From Candidatus Latescibacterota bacterium (GTDB lineage: Bacteria; Krumholzibacteriota; Krumholzibacteriia; Krumholzibacteriales; WJIX01), in assembly GCA_030643145.1 (NCBI GenBank), contig DAOWMJ010000108.1:1-6625 (forward strand): a stretch of DNA of 6,625 nucleotides, written 5' to 3'. Below, piece by piece: positions 1 through 6,625 of this stretch (position 1 is the stretch's first letter; each line of letters begins with the position of its first letter). The notes beneath the pieces are model-generated. The model had not been told where the DNA came from. It saw only the letters and a program-made list of their open reading frames with translations, and did not search any database. The position numbers were made by a program, and so were the translations under genes.

Positions 1-112
1 GGTTAACTTCCCTCTGGAATATCAATTCACATGTCATTATATTCTATCGTCAGCTCGGAGTCATTACTAAAAGTTTTTACTTTAACTCAAAAGACTTTTT
101 AATAAGAGAGAG

Positions 113-118
113 AAGGAG
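113..118 (+). promoter_or_regulatory. Ribosome binding site for the radical SAM gene
   Basis: AAGGAG lies six bases before the GTG at 125-127. It is a near-ideal Shine-Dalgarno sequence at a normal distance, and it decides the start in favour of this GTG: the encoded N-terminus (MTRIFGPVPSRRLG) matches the conserved beginning of the protein family, and no in-frame ATG lies close by. No strong promoter is visible in 1-112; TATATT at 38-43 is the best -10-like hexamer and has only a poor -35 partner. Confidence 0.7.
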
Positions 119-124
119 ATTGTT

Positions 125-1060
125 GTGACAAGGATATTCGGCCCGGTTCCCTCAAGAAGGCTTGGAAGATCACTTGGGATCGATGTAATTCCTCATAAAA
201 CATGCACATTCGACTGTATCTACTGTGAATGCGGGAAAACAACAGATAAACGATGCCTGCGTGAAGAGTTTTATCCGCTCAGAGAACTCCTCGACGAGCT
301 TGACAACCATCTTGGGAAAATGTCTGAAAAACCAGATGTGATCACCCTTTCCGGGGCAGGCGAACCGACGCTTTACAGCAGAATGGGAGAACTTATAATT
401 GAATCAAAAAAACTCATCGACATCCCTGTCGCGGTTATAACCAACAGCTCGTTAATGGATAAGAAGGATGTTCAGGAGGAGTTGATGCCGGCGGATATCC
501 TTTTACCGTCTCTCGATTCCGCTCTTAAAGAAAGCTTCCAGCTTATAAACCGGCCTCACCCCGGATGTGATTTAAAAAAGATTATCGATGGACTTCATAG
601 AGTTCTGAGAAAATTCCAGGGAAAAGTATATCTTGAAGTCCTCTTTCTCGAAGGGGTAAACACAGACAGGGAAAATCTTCTCGCCCTAAGATCGGTTATA
701 AAAACTCTCGATTTTGATACAATTCAACTTAACACGGCGGTAAGGCCGGGAACTGAGAAGACCGCGCATCCCCTTGATATCAACAAATTAGAAGAAATCC
801 GGCAATTCTTCGGTCCCAAGGCTGAAATTATCGCGGCGCCAAAAGTGCAAGCGGAAAAAACTGAAACAGACGCTGAGAAGAAAATTCTTTCACTCATCCA
901 AAGACGCCCCTGCACAGTTGAAGATATCAACCGGTCTCTCGGAATTCCCGTTCCAGGAATAGTAAAAATAATATATTCACTTTTCGAAAAGGATAGAATT
1001 GTAAAAGAAGAGCATGGGAGAGATACTTTTTACACCGCCGCGGCCCGGGACAAGAACTAA
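125..1060 (+). CDS. Radical SAM protein, COG0731/TYW1-like, with C-terminal winged-helix-like domain
   Basis: This 311-residue protein is a radical S-adenosylmethionine enzyme, probably cytoplasmic. Seen directly: a CX3CX2C cluster motif (C27, C31, C34, with another cysteine at C36) that would bind the 4Fe-4S cluster, the family-typical N-terminus FGPVPSRRLGRSLG (residues 5-18), and SGAGEPTL (76-83), the GxxxP-type SAM-binding segment. TNSSL (106-110) and a segment NTAVRPGTEKTAHPLD (about 202-217) are also typical. Residues from about 245 to 305 look like a small winged-helix domain that might bind nucleic acid. Family knowledge: COG0731 includes the archaeal and eukaryotic wyosine-tRNA enzyme TYW1, but the bacterial members with this added C-terminus have no established substrate, so a tRNA-modifying role is only a guess. 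The gene starts at GTG behind a strong ribosome binding site. It stands alone, convergent with the ABC operon 26 bases downstream, and no terminator hairpin is evident in that gap. Confidence 0.93.
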   Translation: MTRIFGPVPSRRLGRSLGIDVIPHKTCTFDCIYCECGKTTDKRCLREEFYPLRELLDELDNHLGKMSEKPDVITLSGAGEPTLYSRMGELIIESKKLIDIPVAVITNSSLMDKKDVQEELMPADILLPSLDSALKESFQLINRPHPGCDLKKIIDGLHRVLRKFQGKVYLEVLFLEGVNTDRENLLALRSVIKTLDFDTIQLNTAVRPGTEKTAHPLDINKLEEIRQFFGPKAEIIAAPKVQAEKTETDAEKKILSLIQRRPCTVEDINRSLGIPVPGIVKIIYSLFEKDRIVKEEHGRDTFYTAAARDKN

Positions 1061-1086
1061 CACTTCGAAAGATTATCGCACGGCCC

Positions 1087-2319
1087 TTACATTGTAATCT
1101 TCAACTTCTTGGAAGCTATTACCAGAAAGATGCTCCCGAAAATAATGAGAACAGAAATATGCTGAATGATAGAAGACAACCCGTACCCGAAGGAAATAAT
1201 TTTGTGAAGACCGTTAATAGCCCATCCGGTTGGAAGGCAAAAAGCAATGATTCTGAATGGTTTCGAGACAACTTCAAGAGGCCACCAACAGCCGCCCAGG
1301 GATGACATCGCGAGGGATGTTAACACGGCGAAACCGGTAACCTGATCAGGATCACTGAAAAGCGAACCGAAGAGAAGAGCAAAAGAACCGGTACAGAACG
1401 CGAAAGCCACCATCAGAAATATCAGCCCGATATAGGAATTCCCAAGTGTAATCCCAAATAGGAATCTTCCCGCGATAAGGAGAAAAACGATTTGAACGCC
1501 GGCTATAACCATTCTTCCAAGCAATTTCCCGGTTACAATTTCCATCTTTCCCGCCGGGCTTACTGCAATCCTTTTAAGCACGCCGCTTGTCCGTTCAGCG
1601 ACAATCGCGGTACCGCTAAACACCATCCCCATCAACACAAACATTACAAGACTCCCCGGAACAGAAGATTGAAACCCGCCCGGAATTTCTTTCCCCTTAC
1701 CCGCGAATTCATCCTTCAGGGTAATAAGCGGCTCTCTGGCGAGTATAGTATCAATGCGGGTTCCATACTCAATGACTCTCTGCGGGCGGCCGCCGGATAA
1801 ACTCCAGAGACTGCCGCTGACCGAGTCGCTCTGAATAATAAAACGCTTGTCGCCTCTTTGAACCTCTTCAATCTCTATTTCAAGAAGGCCGGAACAAACC
1901 TTTGCCAACCCTCTGAAGACAGCCATTGAGGCCGCCTGGCCCGCGTCAAAATTTGAGTTTTTTTCTTTGCTCAACACTAATTCCGCTTTCTCTCTTGATA
2001 AAATATCTCTGGTAAATCCTTCGGGAATAATCAGCGTGCGCACAGGATTCTCACCCTCCCCGAGTGAATCAACAAGATACAGATTTTCACACCTCAGCGC
2101 CTCGATTAAATCCCGTGAAAGAAACCCGGAATCTCTGTTTTCTATTGTAATTGTAGCTTTCGGAACTCCTCCGCTCCCTCCCCCGAAAGAAACTCCGAAA
2201 AAGAACATAAAAGCAAGAGGCATTAGAAACGCCCATATCATAATGCTTCGTTCTTTCAAAGTGATCCTTACATCACCAGCCGCTATATTAAATATCCTTC
2301 TTCCCGAACCTGAGCTCAT
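1087..2319 (-). CDS. ABC-2 type transporter permease, second subunit
   Basis: A 410-residue inner-membrane permease with the ABC-2 (ABC2_membrane_3-like) layout. One N-terminal membrane segment (about residues 25-45, around IMIWAFLMPLAFMFFFG) is followed by a large, mostly hydrophilic extracytoplasmic domain to about residue 220, then five hydrophobic segments to the C-terminus. The loop after the second segment carries AERTSGVLKRIAVSP, the usual cytoplasmic coupling-helix sequence of this family that contacts the ATPase. The start is ATG with a purine-rich leader, and the stop codon of the preceding permease gene is only six bases upstream, so the two are surely co-transcribed and probably translationally coupled. 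It is last in the operon. With the sister permease it likely forms a heterodimer driven by the ATPase encoded at 3647-4564. The substrate cannot be read from the sequence; amphipathic antibiotics, lipids or peptides are typical cargo for relatives. Confidence 0.92.
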   Translation of the reverse strand: MSSGSGRRIFNIAAGDVRITLKERSIMIWAFLMPLAFMFFFGVSFGGGSGGVPKATITIENRDSGFLSRDLIEALRCENLYLVDSLGEGENPVRTLIIPEGFTRDILSREKAELVLSKEKNSNFDAGQAASMAVFRGLAKVCSGLLEIEIEEVQRGDKRFIIQSDSVSGSLWSLSGGRPQRVIEYGTRIDTILAREPLITLKDEFAGKGKEIPGGFQSSVPGSLVMFVLMGMVFSGTAIVAERTSGVLKRIAVSPAGKMEIVTGKLLGRMVIAGVQIVFLLIAGRFLFGITLGNSYIGLIFLMVAFAFCTGSFALLFGSLFSDPDQVTGFAVLTSLAMSSLGGCWWPLEVVSKPFRIIAFCLPTGWAINGLHKIISFGYGLSSIIQHISVLIIFGSIFLVIASKKLKITM

Positions 2320-2325
2320 AAAATC

Positions 2326-3582
2326 CTAATCTCCCCTTCCAAGTTTCTTTTCAAGAAGAATGCCCCCGGGAAGGAGTGTCGCAACCGCTATACTATAAAC
2401 AATAACCAGGTGCATCGCGATATCCGCCAGCCCGGCATTCATCAAAAATATCTGCTTAAATCCATCCCCCGCCCAGTAAACCGGCGAGAAACGGCCGATC
2501 GCCTGAAGTGTGTCATTTAACTGCTCAAAGGGAATCAGACTACCGCCGAAGAGAGCCATGATAATAATAACGACCGACATAACAGCGTCCGCGGTCCGCT
2601 CTGAATTGATAAATCCGTAAAAAAATGACATCAGCCCGGTACACATCAGTATTACTCCTATAAAATGAACAATAAGCGGCAGAGGCCTGCCAATATTCAC
2701 TCCAAAACCGATAGCGCTGATAACTAAAATGATTATGCATGTAACCGCTGTTATACAGAAAGTTACCATCACCTTTCCGGTTACTACATGTACTCCCCTC
2801 AAAGGCGCCACGAGAATCCTTTGAAGAGTCCCCGCGCCCCTTTCCCTGACCAGGTCCCTTAAGGTGATCTCACTGATAAAGAGCAACCCGAAGATCATGC
2901 TTCCGGGAATCACAAAAGCAAATATATTGAATTCTACATCCCGTTTGCCATCTGTTGGATCACTTACCGTTTCGGTTTTAAATGTAATGAGCGATCCGGA
3001 AAAATAGCCCCCTGCCAGGGTGATTCCGTTTTTTGAATCTTCGAGGATTTTTTTTATCTCGTCCCCCGTCGGCCAGCGGCCGCTATCAAAAAGAACGCGA
3101 GCCATATCAAGCGGGCCGGCAAAAACAAAGGCAGCCCTGTCAAGAAGAACCACCATAGTCTTGACCATCTCTTCCACAATAACCGGAAGAAATGTTTCAG
3201 AGGGATTTTTCACAAGTCTTATTTCAACCGGTTTCCGGTCAAAGAAATCCCGGGAGAAATTCTCGGGAATCTCGATCAGCGCGGAGGCCTTCCCGTCTTC
3301 CATAAGTTTCTTGCCCGCATCGGCATCAACTATTTTAAGGTCTATCATCTTTGCAAGAGTATCCTGCTGCATTCCATTCTTCAGAAATCCACTTATAATT
3401 CCCCCATCATTATCCACAAACAGCACCTTTATTACAGGCAGTTTCTGTTCCGACTGTCCGCCAAAAACCAACCCGACAAGAAGAGTCATTATAAGAGGAA
3501 CGAGCATCATAAGAAATATCGCGATAGGATTCTTCATCCTTCTCTTAAAATCACAAAGGAATATTACAAAGATTCTTCTCAC
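2326..3582 (-). CDS. ABC-2 type transporter permease, first subunit
   Basis: A 418-residue inner-membrane permease with the same plan as its downstream neighbour but clearly different in sequence. It has an N-terminal membrane segment (about residues 20-42, AIFLMMLVPLIMTLLVGLVF), an extracytoplasmic domain of roughly 180 residues, then five membrane segments from about residue 220. The loop RDLVRERGAGTLQRILVAP is the coupling region expected of ABC-2 permeases. The start is GTG at 3582-3580, the only start codon between an upstream in-frame TGA and the conserved N-terminus; it is preceded by a weak ribosome binding site (AAGTGG, 3589-3594). An out-of-frame ATG overlaps it and is followed at once by TGA. 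The gene lies 64 bases after the ATPase gene and six bases before the second permease gene. One ATPase with two unlike permeases recalls the LnrLMN and YbhFSR exporters, although orthology to either is not claimed. Confidence 0.92.
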   Translation of the reverse strand: MRRIFVIFLCDFKRRMKNPIAIFLMMLVPLIMTLLVGLVFGGQSEQKLPVIKVLFVDNDGGIISGFLKNGMQQDTLAKMIDLKIVDADAGKKLMEDGKASALIEIPENFSRDFFDRKPVEIRLVKNPSETFLPVIVEEMVKTMVVLLDRAAFVFAGPLDMARVLFDSGRWPTGDEIKKILEDSKNGITLAGGYFSGSLITFKTETVSDPTDGKRDVEFNIFAFVIPGSMIFGLLFISEITLRDLVRERGAGTLQRILVAPLRGVHVVTGKVMVTFCITAVTCIIILVISAIGFGVNIGRPLPLIVHFIGVILMCTGLMSFFYGFINSERTADAVMSVVIIIMALFGGSLIPFEQLNDTLQAIGRFSPVYWAGDGFKQIFLMNAGLADIAMHLVIVYSIAVATLLPGGILLEKKLGRGD

Positions 3583-3646
3583 ATTAAACCACTTTCAATA
3601 AACTCTGCCTGCCCTGCATTTTATTAACAGGTAACAGCATTGTTTT

Positions 3647-4564
3647 CTAATCCCTTAATTCATACCCCGTAATCCTCAGGAAAACACTTTCCAGACTTGG
3701 CTCCTTTATTGAAACATTTTCTATACTAACCCCTGAGTTGAAAAACTTATTGAGCACCATGCCTATCGTTTCCCTTTCGGACACGTAAAATCTCACCATT
3801 CCATCTTCAAGGTGGTCTATTCTTAATCCCGAGAGAATTTCTTTTGTGACGCCGCTCTTAAAATTACCGGTAAGCGTCACAACATCTTCTTCCCCGGCAA
3901 GCTCGGTAAGCTCACGGAGAGTTCCCTCGGCGTGAATCGTTCCCCTGTCGATAATAGCGATTCTGTCACATAGGTTTTCAGCTTCTTCAAGATAATGAGT
4001 CGTATAGATAACTGTTTTCCCGGAAGTGGCTTCATCCCTGATGATCTTGAGTATACTGGCGCGTGCTTGAGGATCAATGCCGAGTGTGGGTTCATCGAGC
4101 AAAATAAGATCGGGATCGTGAATAAGCCCCGCGCACAGGTTCACCCGGCGTTTCATCCCGCCGGAATAGTCGCGTACATTGTCATTCGCTCTTTCGGTCA
4201 GGTTTACAAGCTCAAGCATTCTATCCGCGGCCTCACGAAGCTTCTTTCCGGAAAGGCCGTACAAGCTTCCCCAGAAATGAAGATTTTCTCTCCCTGATAG
4301 TTCATCATACAGAGCTATCTCCTGGGGAATCACGCCGAGCCTCTTTCTAATCTGACCGCTTTTGCCGCCGATATCGATCCCCGCTACAGTTATCGAACCG
4401 GAATCAGGTTTAAGAAGCCCTGAAATCATGGAAATAGTAGTAGTTTTTCCGGCGCCGTTAGGGCCCAGCAATCCATAGATTTCACCCTTTTTCACATGAA
4501 AATTAATCCCGTCAACCGCCTTTACGCTACCAAAGGTTTTTCTGATTTCACTGACCTCTATCAT
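3647..4564 (-). CDS. ABC-2 type exporter ATP-binding protein (CcmA/DrrA class)
   Basis: A 305-residue ATPase that powers the exporter formed by the two following permeases. All nucleotide-binding motifs are intact: Walker A GPNGAGKT (34-41), Q-loop at Q81, signature YSGGM (133-137), Walker B LILLDEP (153-159, catalytic E158), D-loop GIDP (162-165) and switch histidine H190. The last 90 or so residues form the C-terminal extension common in drug and lipid exporters of this class, ending in the characteristic LESVFLRITGYELRD. Hence it is an exporter ATPase, not an importer subunit. The ATG start is fixed by a perfect AGGAGG (4571-4576) six bases upstream. It is the first gene of the minus-strand operon, so control probably acts in the intergenic region to its right. 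Length and motifs are ordinary for the family. The transported molecule is unknown; multidrug, antimicrobial-peptide or lipid export are all possible. Confidence 0.95.
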   Translation of the reverse strand: MIEVSEIRKTFGSVKAVDGINFHVKKGEIYGLLGPNGAGKTTTISMISGLLKPDSGSITVAGIDIGGKSGQIRKRLGVIPQEIALYDELSGRENLHFWGSLYGLSGKKLREAADRMLELVNLTERANDNVRDYSGGMKRRVNLCAGLIHDPDLILLDEPTLGIDPQARASILKIIRDEATSGKTVIYTTHYLEEAENLCDRIAIIDRGTIHAEGTLRELTELAGEEDVVTLTGNFKSGVTKEILSGLRIDHLEDGMVRFYVSERETIGMVLNKFFNSGVSIENVSIKEPSLESVFLRITGYELRD

Positions 4565-4673
4565 CTACTGCCTCCTAAAATCATATTCAGGCATAAATTC
4601 AATACATGCTTCAGAGAATCGAATGGATAATAGTATAAAAACACAATTATTAACATAAAATAAATCTGATAAC

Positions 4674-4679
4674 ATTATA
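4674..4679 (-). promoter_or_regulatory. Possible -10 box for the ABC operon
   Basis: On the minus strand this reads TATAAT, a perfect -10 consensus, which would give a leader of about 100 bases before the ATPase start. There is no recognisable -35 hexamer at 16-18 bases, so activity would need an activator or another sigma factor. In a region this rich in A and T a chance match is quite possible; TATACT boxes at 4632-4637 and 4686-4691 (minus strand) are weaker alternatives. Confidence 0.3.
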
Positions 4680-4681
4680 TG

Positions 4682-4703
4682 ATATAGTATATTCTTACTA
4701 TAT
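4682..4703. repeat. 8-bp inverted repeat, candidate operator
   Basis: ATATAGTA (4682-4689) and TACTATAT (4696-4703) are perfect reverse complements separated by six bases. A second, wider dyad (AGTATA 4686-4691 with TATACT 4705-4710) overlaps it. It lies just upstream of the candidate -10 box for the ABC operon, where a -35 element would be, a usual place for a dimeric regulator to bind. No regulator gene is present in the window. The base composition makes short AT palindromes likely by chance, so the role is inference only. Confidence 0.4.
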
Positions 4704-4820
4704 GTATACTTTTTACCTCTTCGATTCACGGAAAAGATCAAAATGTCAGTTAAAAAACAGAATCAACACCGGGAGACAACTATTGTTGAAATATTATGTT
4801 TTTCCTTAAATATGTGCTTA

Positions 4821-4829
4821 TGCTATAAT
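4821..4829 (+). promoter_or_regulatory. Extended -10 promoter for the sulfotransferase gene
   Basis: TGCTATAAT combines a perfect TATAAT (4824-4829) with the TGn extension, which can replace a -35 element; the sequence at the -35 position (around 4800-4806) is poor. Transcription would begin near 4836, giving a leader of about 23 bases that includes the AAAGG ribosome binding site at 4845-4849. Confidence 0.5.
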
Positions 4830-4858
4830 AAACCGATTTAAATTAAAGGCGTAAAAGA

Positions 4859-5860
4859 ATGAGGCCAGACAAACAAAATCTCTTTATTCATATCGGTTAT
4901 CCAAAAACCGCGACTACAGCCCTGCAAAAATTCTTATTTTCAAAACACCCTGAAATATTAGATATCAGGGATTATGATAGTGAAGAAGAATGGATAAATG
5001 ATTTACTATATTTAAATGAAATCTCATTCCAAAAAAAAGTTGGTTATCATCAAAAAGTTTTGGAAAATAAAATAGAAGTTATTAACTCCGACAAAAAATC
5101 AATTATATATTCGAACGAGTCCATTCTAAGTAATAGTCTGTTTCTTATTGACAGGCCACATCCTTTTGTCAGGTATCTGGATCCAATAAGCACAGCAAGA
5201 AAACTGAATATGTTGTTTTCTAGAATAACTCTAAATCCAATAATTATAGTAGTCATAAGAAATCAATTGGATTTAATAAAATCTATTTACGCGCAAATGT
5301 ATAATTATTGTTTCAAGGATTATAAACAAACCAGAAATTTCCAGGTATATATAGACAATTTAATCAAGGATGGCGTTGAAAGTTTTACTTTATCCGCGCT
5401 CTCTTACTACGATGTAATAAAAGAGTATAAAGAAATATTTGGACAGGATAATGTTTGTGTCCTTGTATATGAAGAACTGAAAAATACTCCGGACATATTT
5501 TTTCAAAAACTTGAAAATGTAATGGGGTTAACCAGCGGAACAGCTTATAATTACATTCAATCGAAGAATGAAAACAAAAAGAGTTATCAGAACAAATATA
5601 AAACAGATTCACGCAGTTTATTATTTCATTTAGGCAAATTTAAGAAAAGGTATTTCGGTAATATTAATATTCCTTTTAATAAAGGGCTAAAATTTTTAAA
5701 TCAAATAGAAATTCCGGGTAAAACACTTAATTCGATAAAATATAAAAATAAAGATTATGAGAAAATTTTTAACTTTTTCGCGGAGAACAATCGATTACTT
5801 GCGGATGAGTATAACCTTCCTCTTAAAAAATATGGATATTATGAAAATGAAAGTGAATAA
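4859..5860 (+). CDS. PAPS-dependent sulfotransferase family protein
   Basis: A 333-residue protein of the sulfotransferase superfamily, expected to move a sulfo group from 3'-phosphoadenosine 5'-phosphosulfate to an alcohol or amine acceptor. Seen directly: the 5'-phosphosulfate-binding loop IGYPKTATTALQ (12-23, with K16 and T19/T20) close to the N-terminus, and the 3'-phosphate-binding segment VVIRNQLDLIKSIYAQ (131-146), in which R134 and S142 are eight residues apart as in known sulfotransferases. YSNESIL (84-90) and VLVYEELKNTPDIFFQKL further on are also typical. There is no signal peptide or membrane segment, so it is probably cytoplasmic or membrane-associated. ATG at 4859 follows AAAGG (4845-4849) and an in-frame TAA at 4844. 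The gene is much AT-richer than the ABC and radical SAM genes, which suggests acquisition. With the neighbouring methyltransferase it may modify a surface polysaccharide or lipid; the acceptor is unknown. Confidence 0.9.
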   Translation: MRPDKQNLFIHIGYPKTATTALQKFLFSKHPEILDIRDYDSEEEWINDLLYLNEISFQKKVGYHQKVLENKIEVINSDKKSIIYSNESILSNSLFLIDRPHPFVRYLDPISTARKLNMLFSRITLNPIIIVVIRNQLDLIKSIYAQMYNYCFKDYKQTRNFQVYIDNLIKDGVESFTLSALSYYDVIKEYKEIFGQDNVCVLVYEELKNTPDIFFQKLENVMGLTSGTAYNYIQSKNENKKSYQNKYKTDSRSLLFHLGKFKKRYFGNINIPFNKGLKFLNQIEIPGKTLNSIKYKNKDYEKIFNFFAENNRLLADEYNLPLKKYGYYENESE

Positions 5861-5904
5861 TCAGAGTTGCTATTTACCCGCGATATCTGTCTAACTCTCT
5901 TAAG

Positions 5905-6625
5905 TCATCTTCCCTCTTTTTCTTTCTCAGCAATAAGCATCAAATTTCCGAGAAATTTTACTTTAATAAATCCGCAATCAGTTAAGCATTCCCTCATCTC
6001 TGATCTTGTATAAATATGAAGATGATATCGATTCTTAGCCTCTTCCCTTTTAGCGTCACCTGTACTTAAAGGAAAATATGAAGACATGATCAGTTTCCCT
6101 CCGGGTACCAGATTTTTACTTATTTGTCCAAGGTACGCTACTCCATCCTTCCAAGCCAAATGCTCAATAATTTCATAGCTTAATACTACATCAAAATTTT
6201 GTCGAGGCGTTCAATTTCAAGAATTGATAATTTTTGAAAGTTTAACTTCGGGTCAACCCAGCTCTTGCGGGCAAATTCCAACGCTTCATCATTGATATCA
6301 ATAGAGATGAGCTCTCTCGGCCGGCCGCATATCAGATAACTCCTCCAACCCACTGCCGGAGTCTAATACTATTTTGTTCTTTATATGCCGCAGAGAAAAA
6401 AAATAACGGCCAAACATGTACCTATGCCAACCGTTTTGAGAATCCTTGTGAAACCCGGGAAGGCCTTGTTCCTCCTGTCCATCAGGCTTTAACCTGAGAG
6501 ATTTCTTATCAAATCTCATAATTTGAGTTATCTTTTCCGCGTATTGATTCCTATACCGATAATAATATCCCTTTAGATAAATGAAATATATCCGGGTTAA
6601 CAATTTTTCGGTAAAAGAATTCATA
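5905..6625 (-). pseudogene. Class I SAM-dependent methyltransferase, doubly frameshifted, at window edge
   Basis: Together three frame segments give a nearly complete methyltransferase of about 240 residues. Segment one (from 6624) holds the N-terminus, HRYMFGRYFF and motif I VLDSGSG (residues 86-92). It then runs into TGA at 6298-6300. Segment two, shifted by one base from about 6347 to 6198, continues with SYLICGRPRELISIDINDEA, containing the acidic SAM-ribose motif IDIN, and ends ERLDK before a TAG. Segment three, back in the first frame from about 6195, reads FDVVLSYEIIEHLAWKDG, then LVPGGKLIMSS (motif VI), and ends at TGA 5905-5907. The frame changes lie near 6343-6352 (net +1 or -2) and in the A4/T4 run at 6193-6200 (net -1 or +2); they cancel. 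Hence the gene is either inactivated or carries two sequence errors. An ATG sits at 6624-6622, one base from the window edge, so the true start cannot be judged. It converges on the sulfotransferase, 44 bases away, and the acceptor is unknown. Confidence 0.8.

Noticed and set aside
89..99. AAAAG-A-CTTTT palindrome upstream of the radical SAM gene
   Set aside because: The single-base centre cannot form a hairpin loop and such A/T palindromes are common by chance in this AT-rich stretch.
1061..1086. Terminator between the radical SAM gene and the ABC operon
   Set aside because: The 26-base gap contains no stem of useful length and no T-run on either strand.
3020..3601. 193-codon plus-strand open frame antisense to the first permease
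   Set aside because: It is serine/isoleucine-rich without motifs, lacks a good ribosome binding site, and lies wholly opposite a well-supported permease gene. The antisense frames at 1492-1800, 1967-2329 and 3995-4297 are rejected for the same reason.
4743..4841. 32-residue open frame in the divergent intergenic region (starts MSVKKQNQ)
   Set aside because: The preceding GGAAAAG is only a weak ribosome binding site, the frame runs across the sulfotransferase promoter and its -10 box, and the peptide has no recognisable feature.
5863..5898. Possible terminator: AGAGTT (5863-5868) with AACTCT (5893-5898) between the convergent sulfotransferase and methyltransferase genes
   Set aside because: The stem is only six base pairs with a 24-base loop and no T-run directly after it, so it does not resemble an intrinsic terminator.
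6193..6352. Programmed ribosomal frameshifting in the methyltransferase
   Set aside because: There is no classical heptameric slippery site or following pseudoknot visible, and two opposite shifts would be needed in one short gene; mutation or sequencing error is simpler.

Overview
This is a bacterial window of moderate GC content. It has Shine-Dalgarno-type start sites, ABC-2 exporter genes and a TYW1-like radical SAM gene with a bacterial-style C-terminal helical domain. The lineage cannot be fixed from this sequence. The mixed gene content, frequent AGA/AGG arginine codons and intermediate base composition would fit an anaerobic or uncultured-phylum bacterium, but that is only an impression.

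Left part (1-1060): a plus-strand gene for a radical SAM protein of the COG0731 (wyosine synthetase/TYW1-like) type, starting at GTG. It converges, with a 26-base gap, on the end of a three-gene minus-strand operon (4564 down to 1087). In transcription order the operon encodes an ABC-2-type ATPase, then two different ABC-2 permeases of about 410-418 residues. One ATPase with a heterodimeric permease pair is a complete exporter of the DrrAB/LnrLMN general type; its substrate is unknown.

Middle (4565-4858): an AT-rich divergent intergenic region. It holds a good extended -10 promoter for the rightward gene, a possible -10 box for the leftward ABC operon, and an 8-base-pair inverted repeat just upstream of that box that could be an operator.

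Right part (4859-6625): a clearly AT-richer plus-strand sulfotransferase gene with both PAPS-binding motifs. It converges on a minus-strand class I SAM-dependent methyltransferase that runs to the window edge. The methyltransferase is broken by two frame changes that cancel each other: the conserved motifs are all present, but the middle third is in another frame. Sulfotransferase plus methyltransferase suggests the edge of a surface-glycan or small-molecule modification locus, perhaps acquired.

I found no RNA gene, CRISPR array, insertion sequence or convincing intrinsic terminator. Nothing here is clearly a new biological system. The items most worth a second look are the doubly frameshifted methyltransferase, the orphan TYW1-like radical SAM enzyme and the shared divergent control region.
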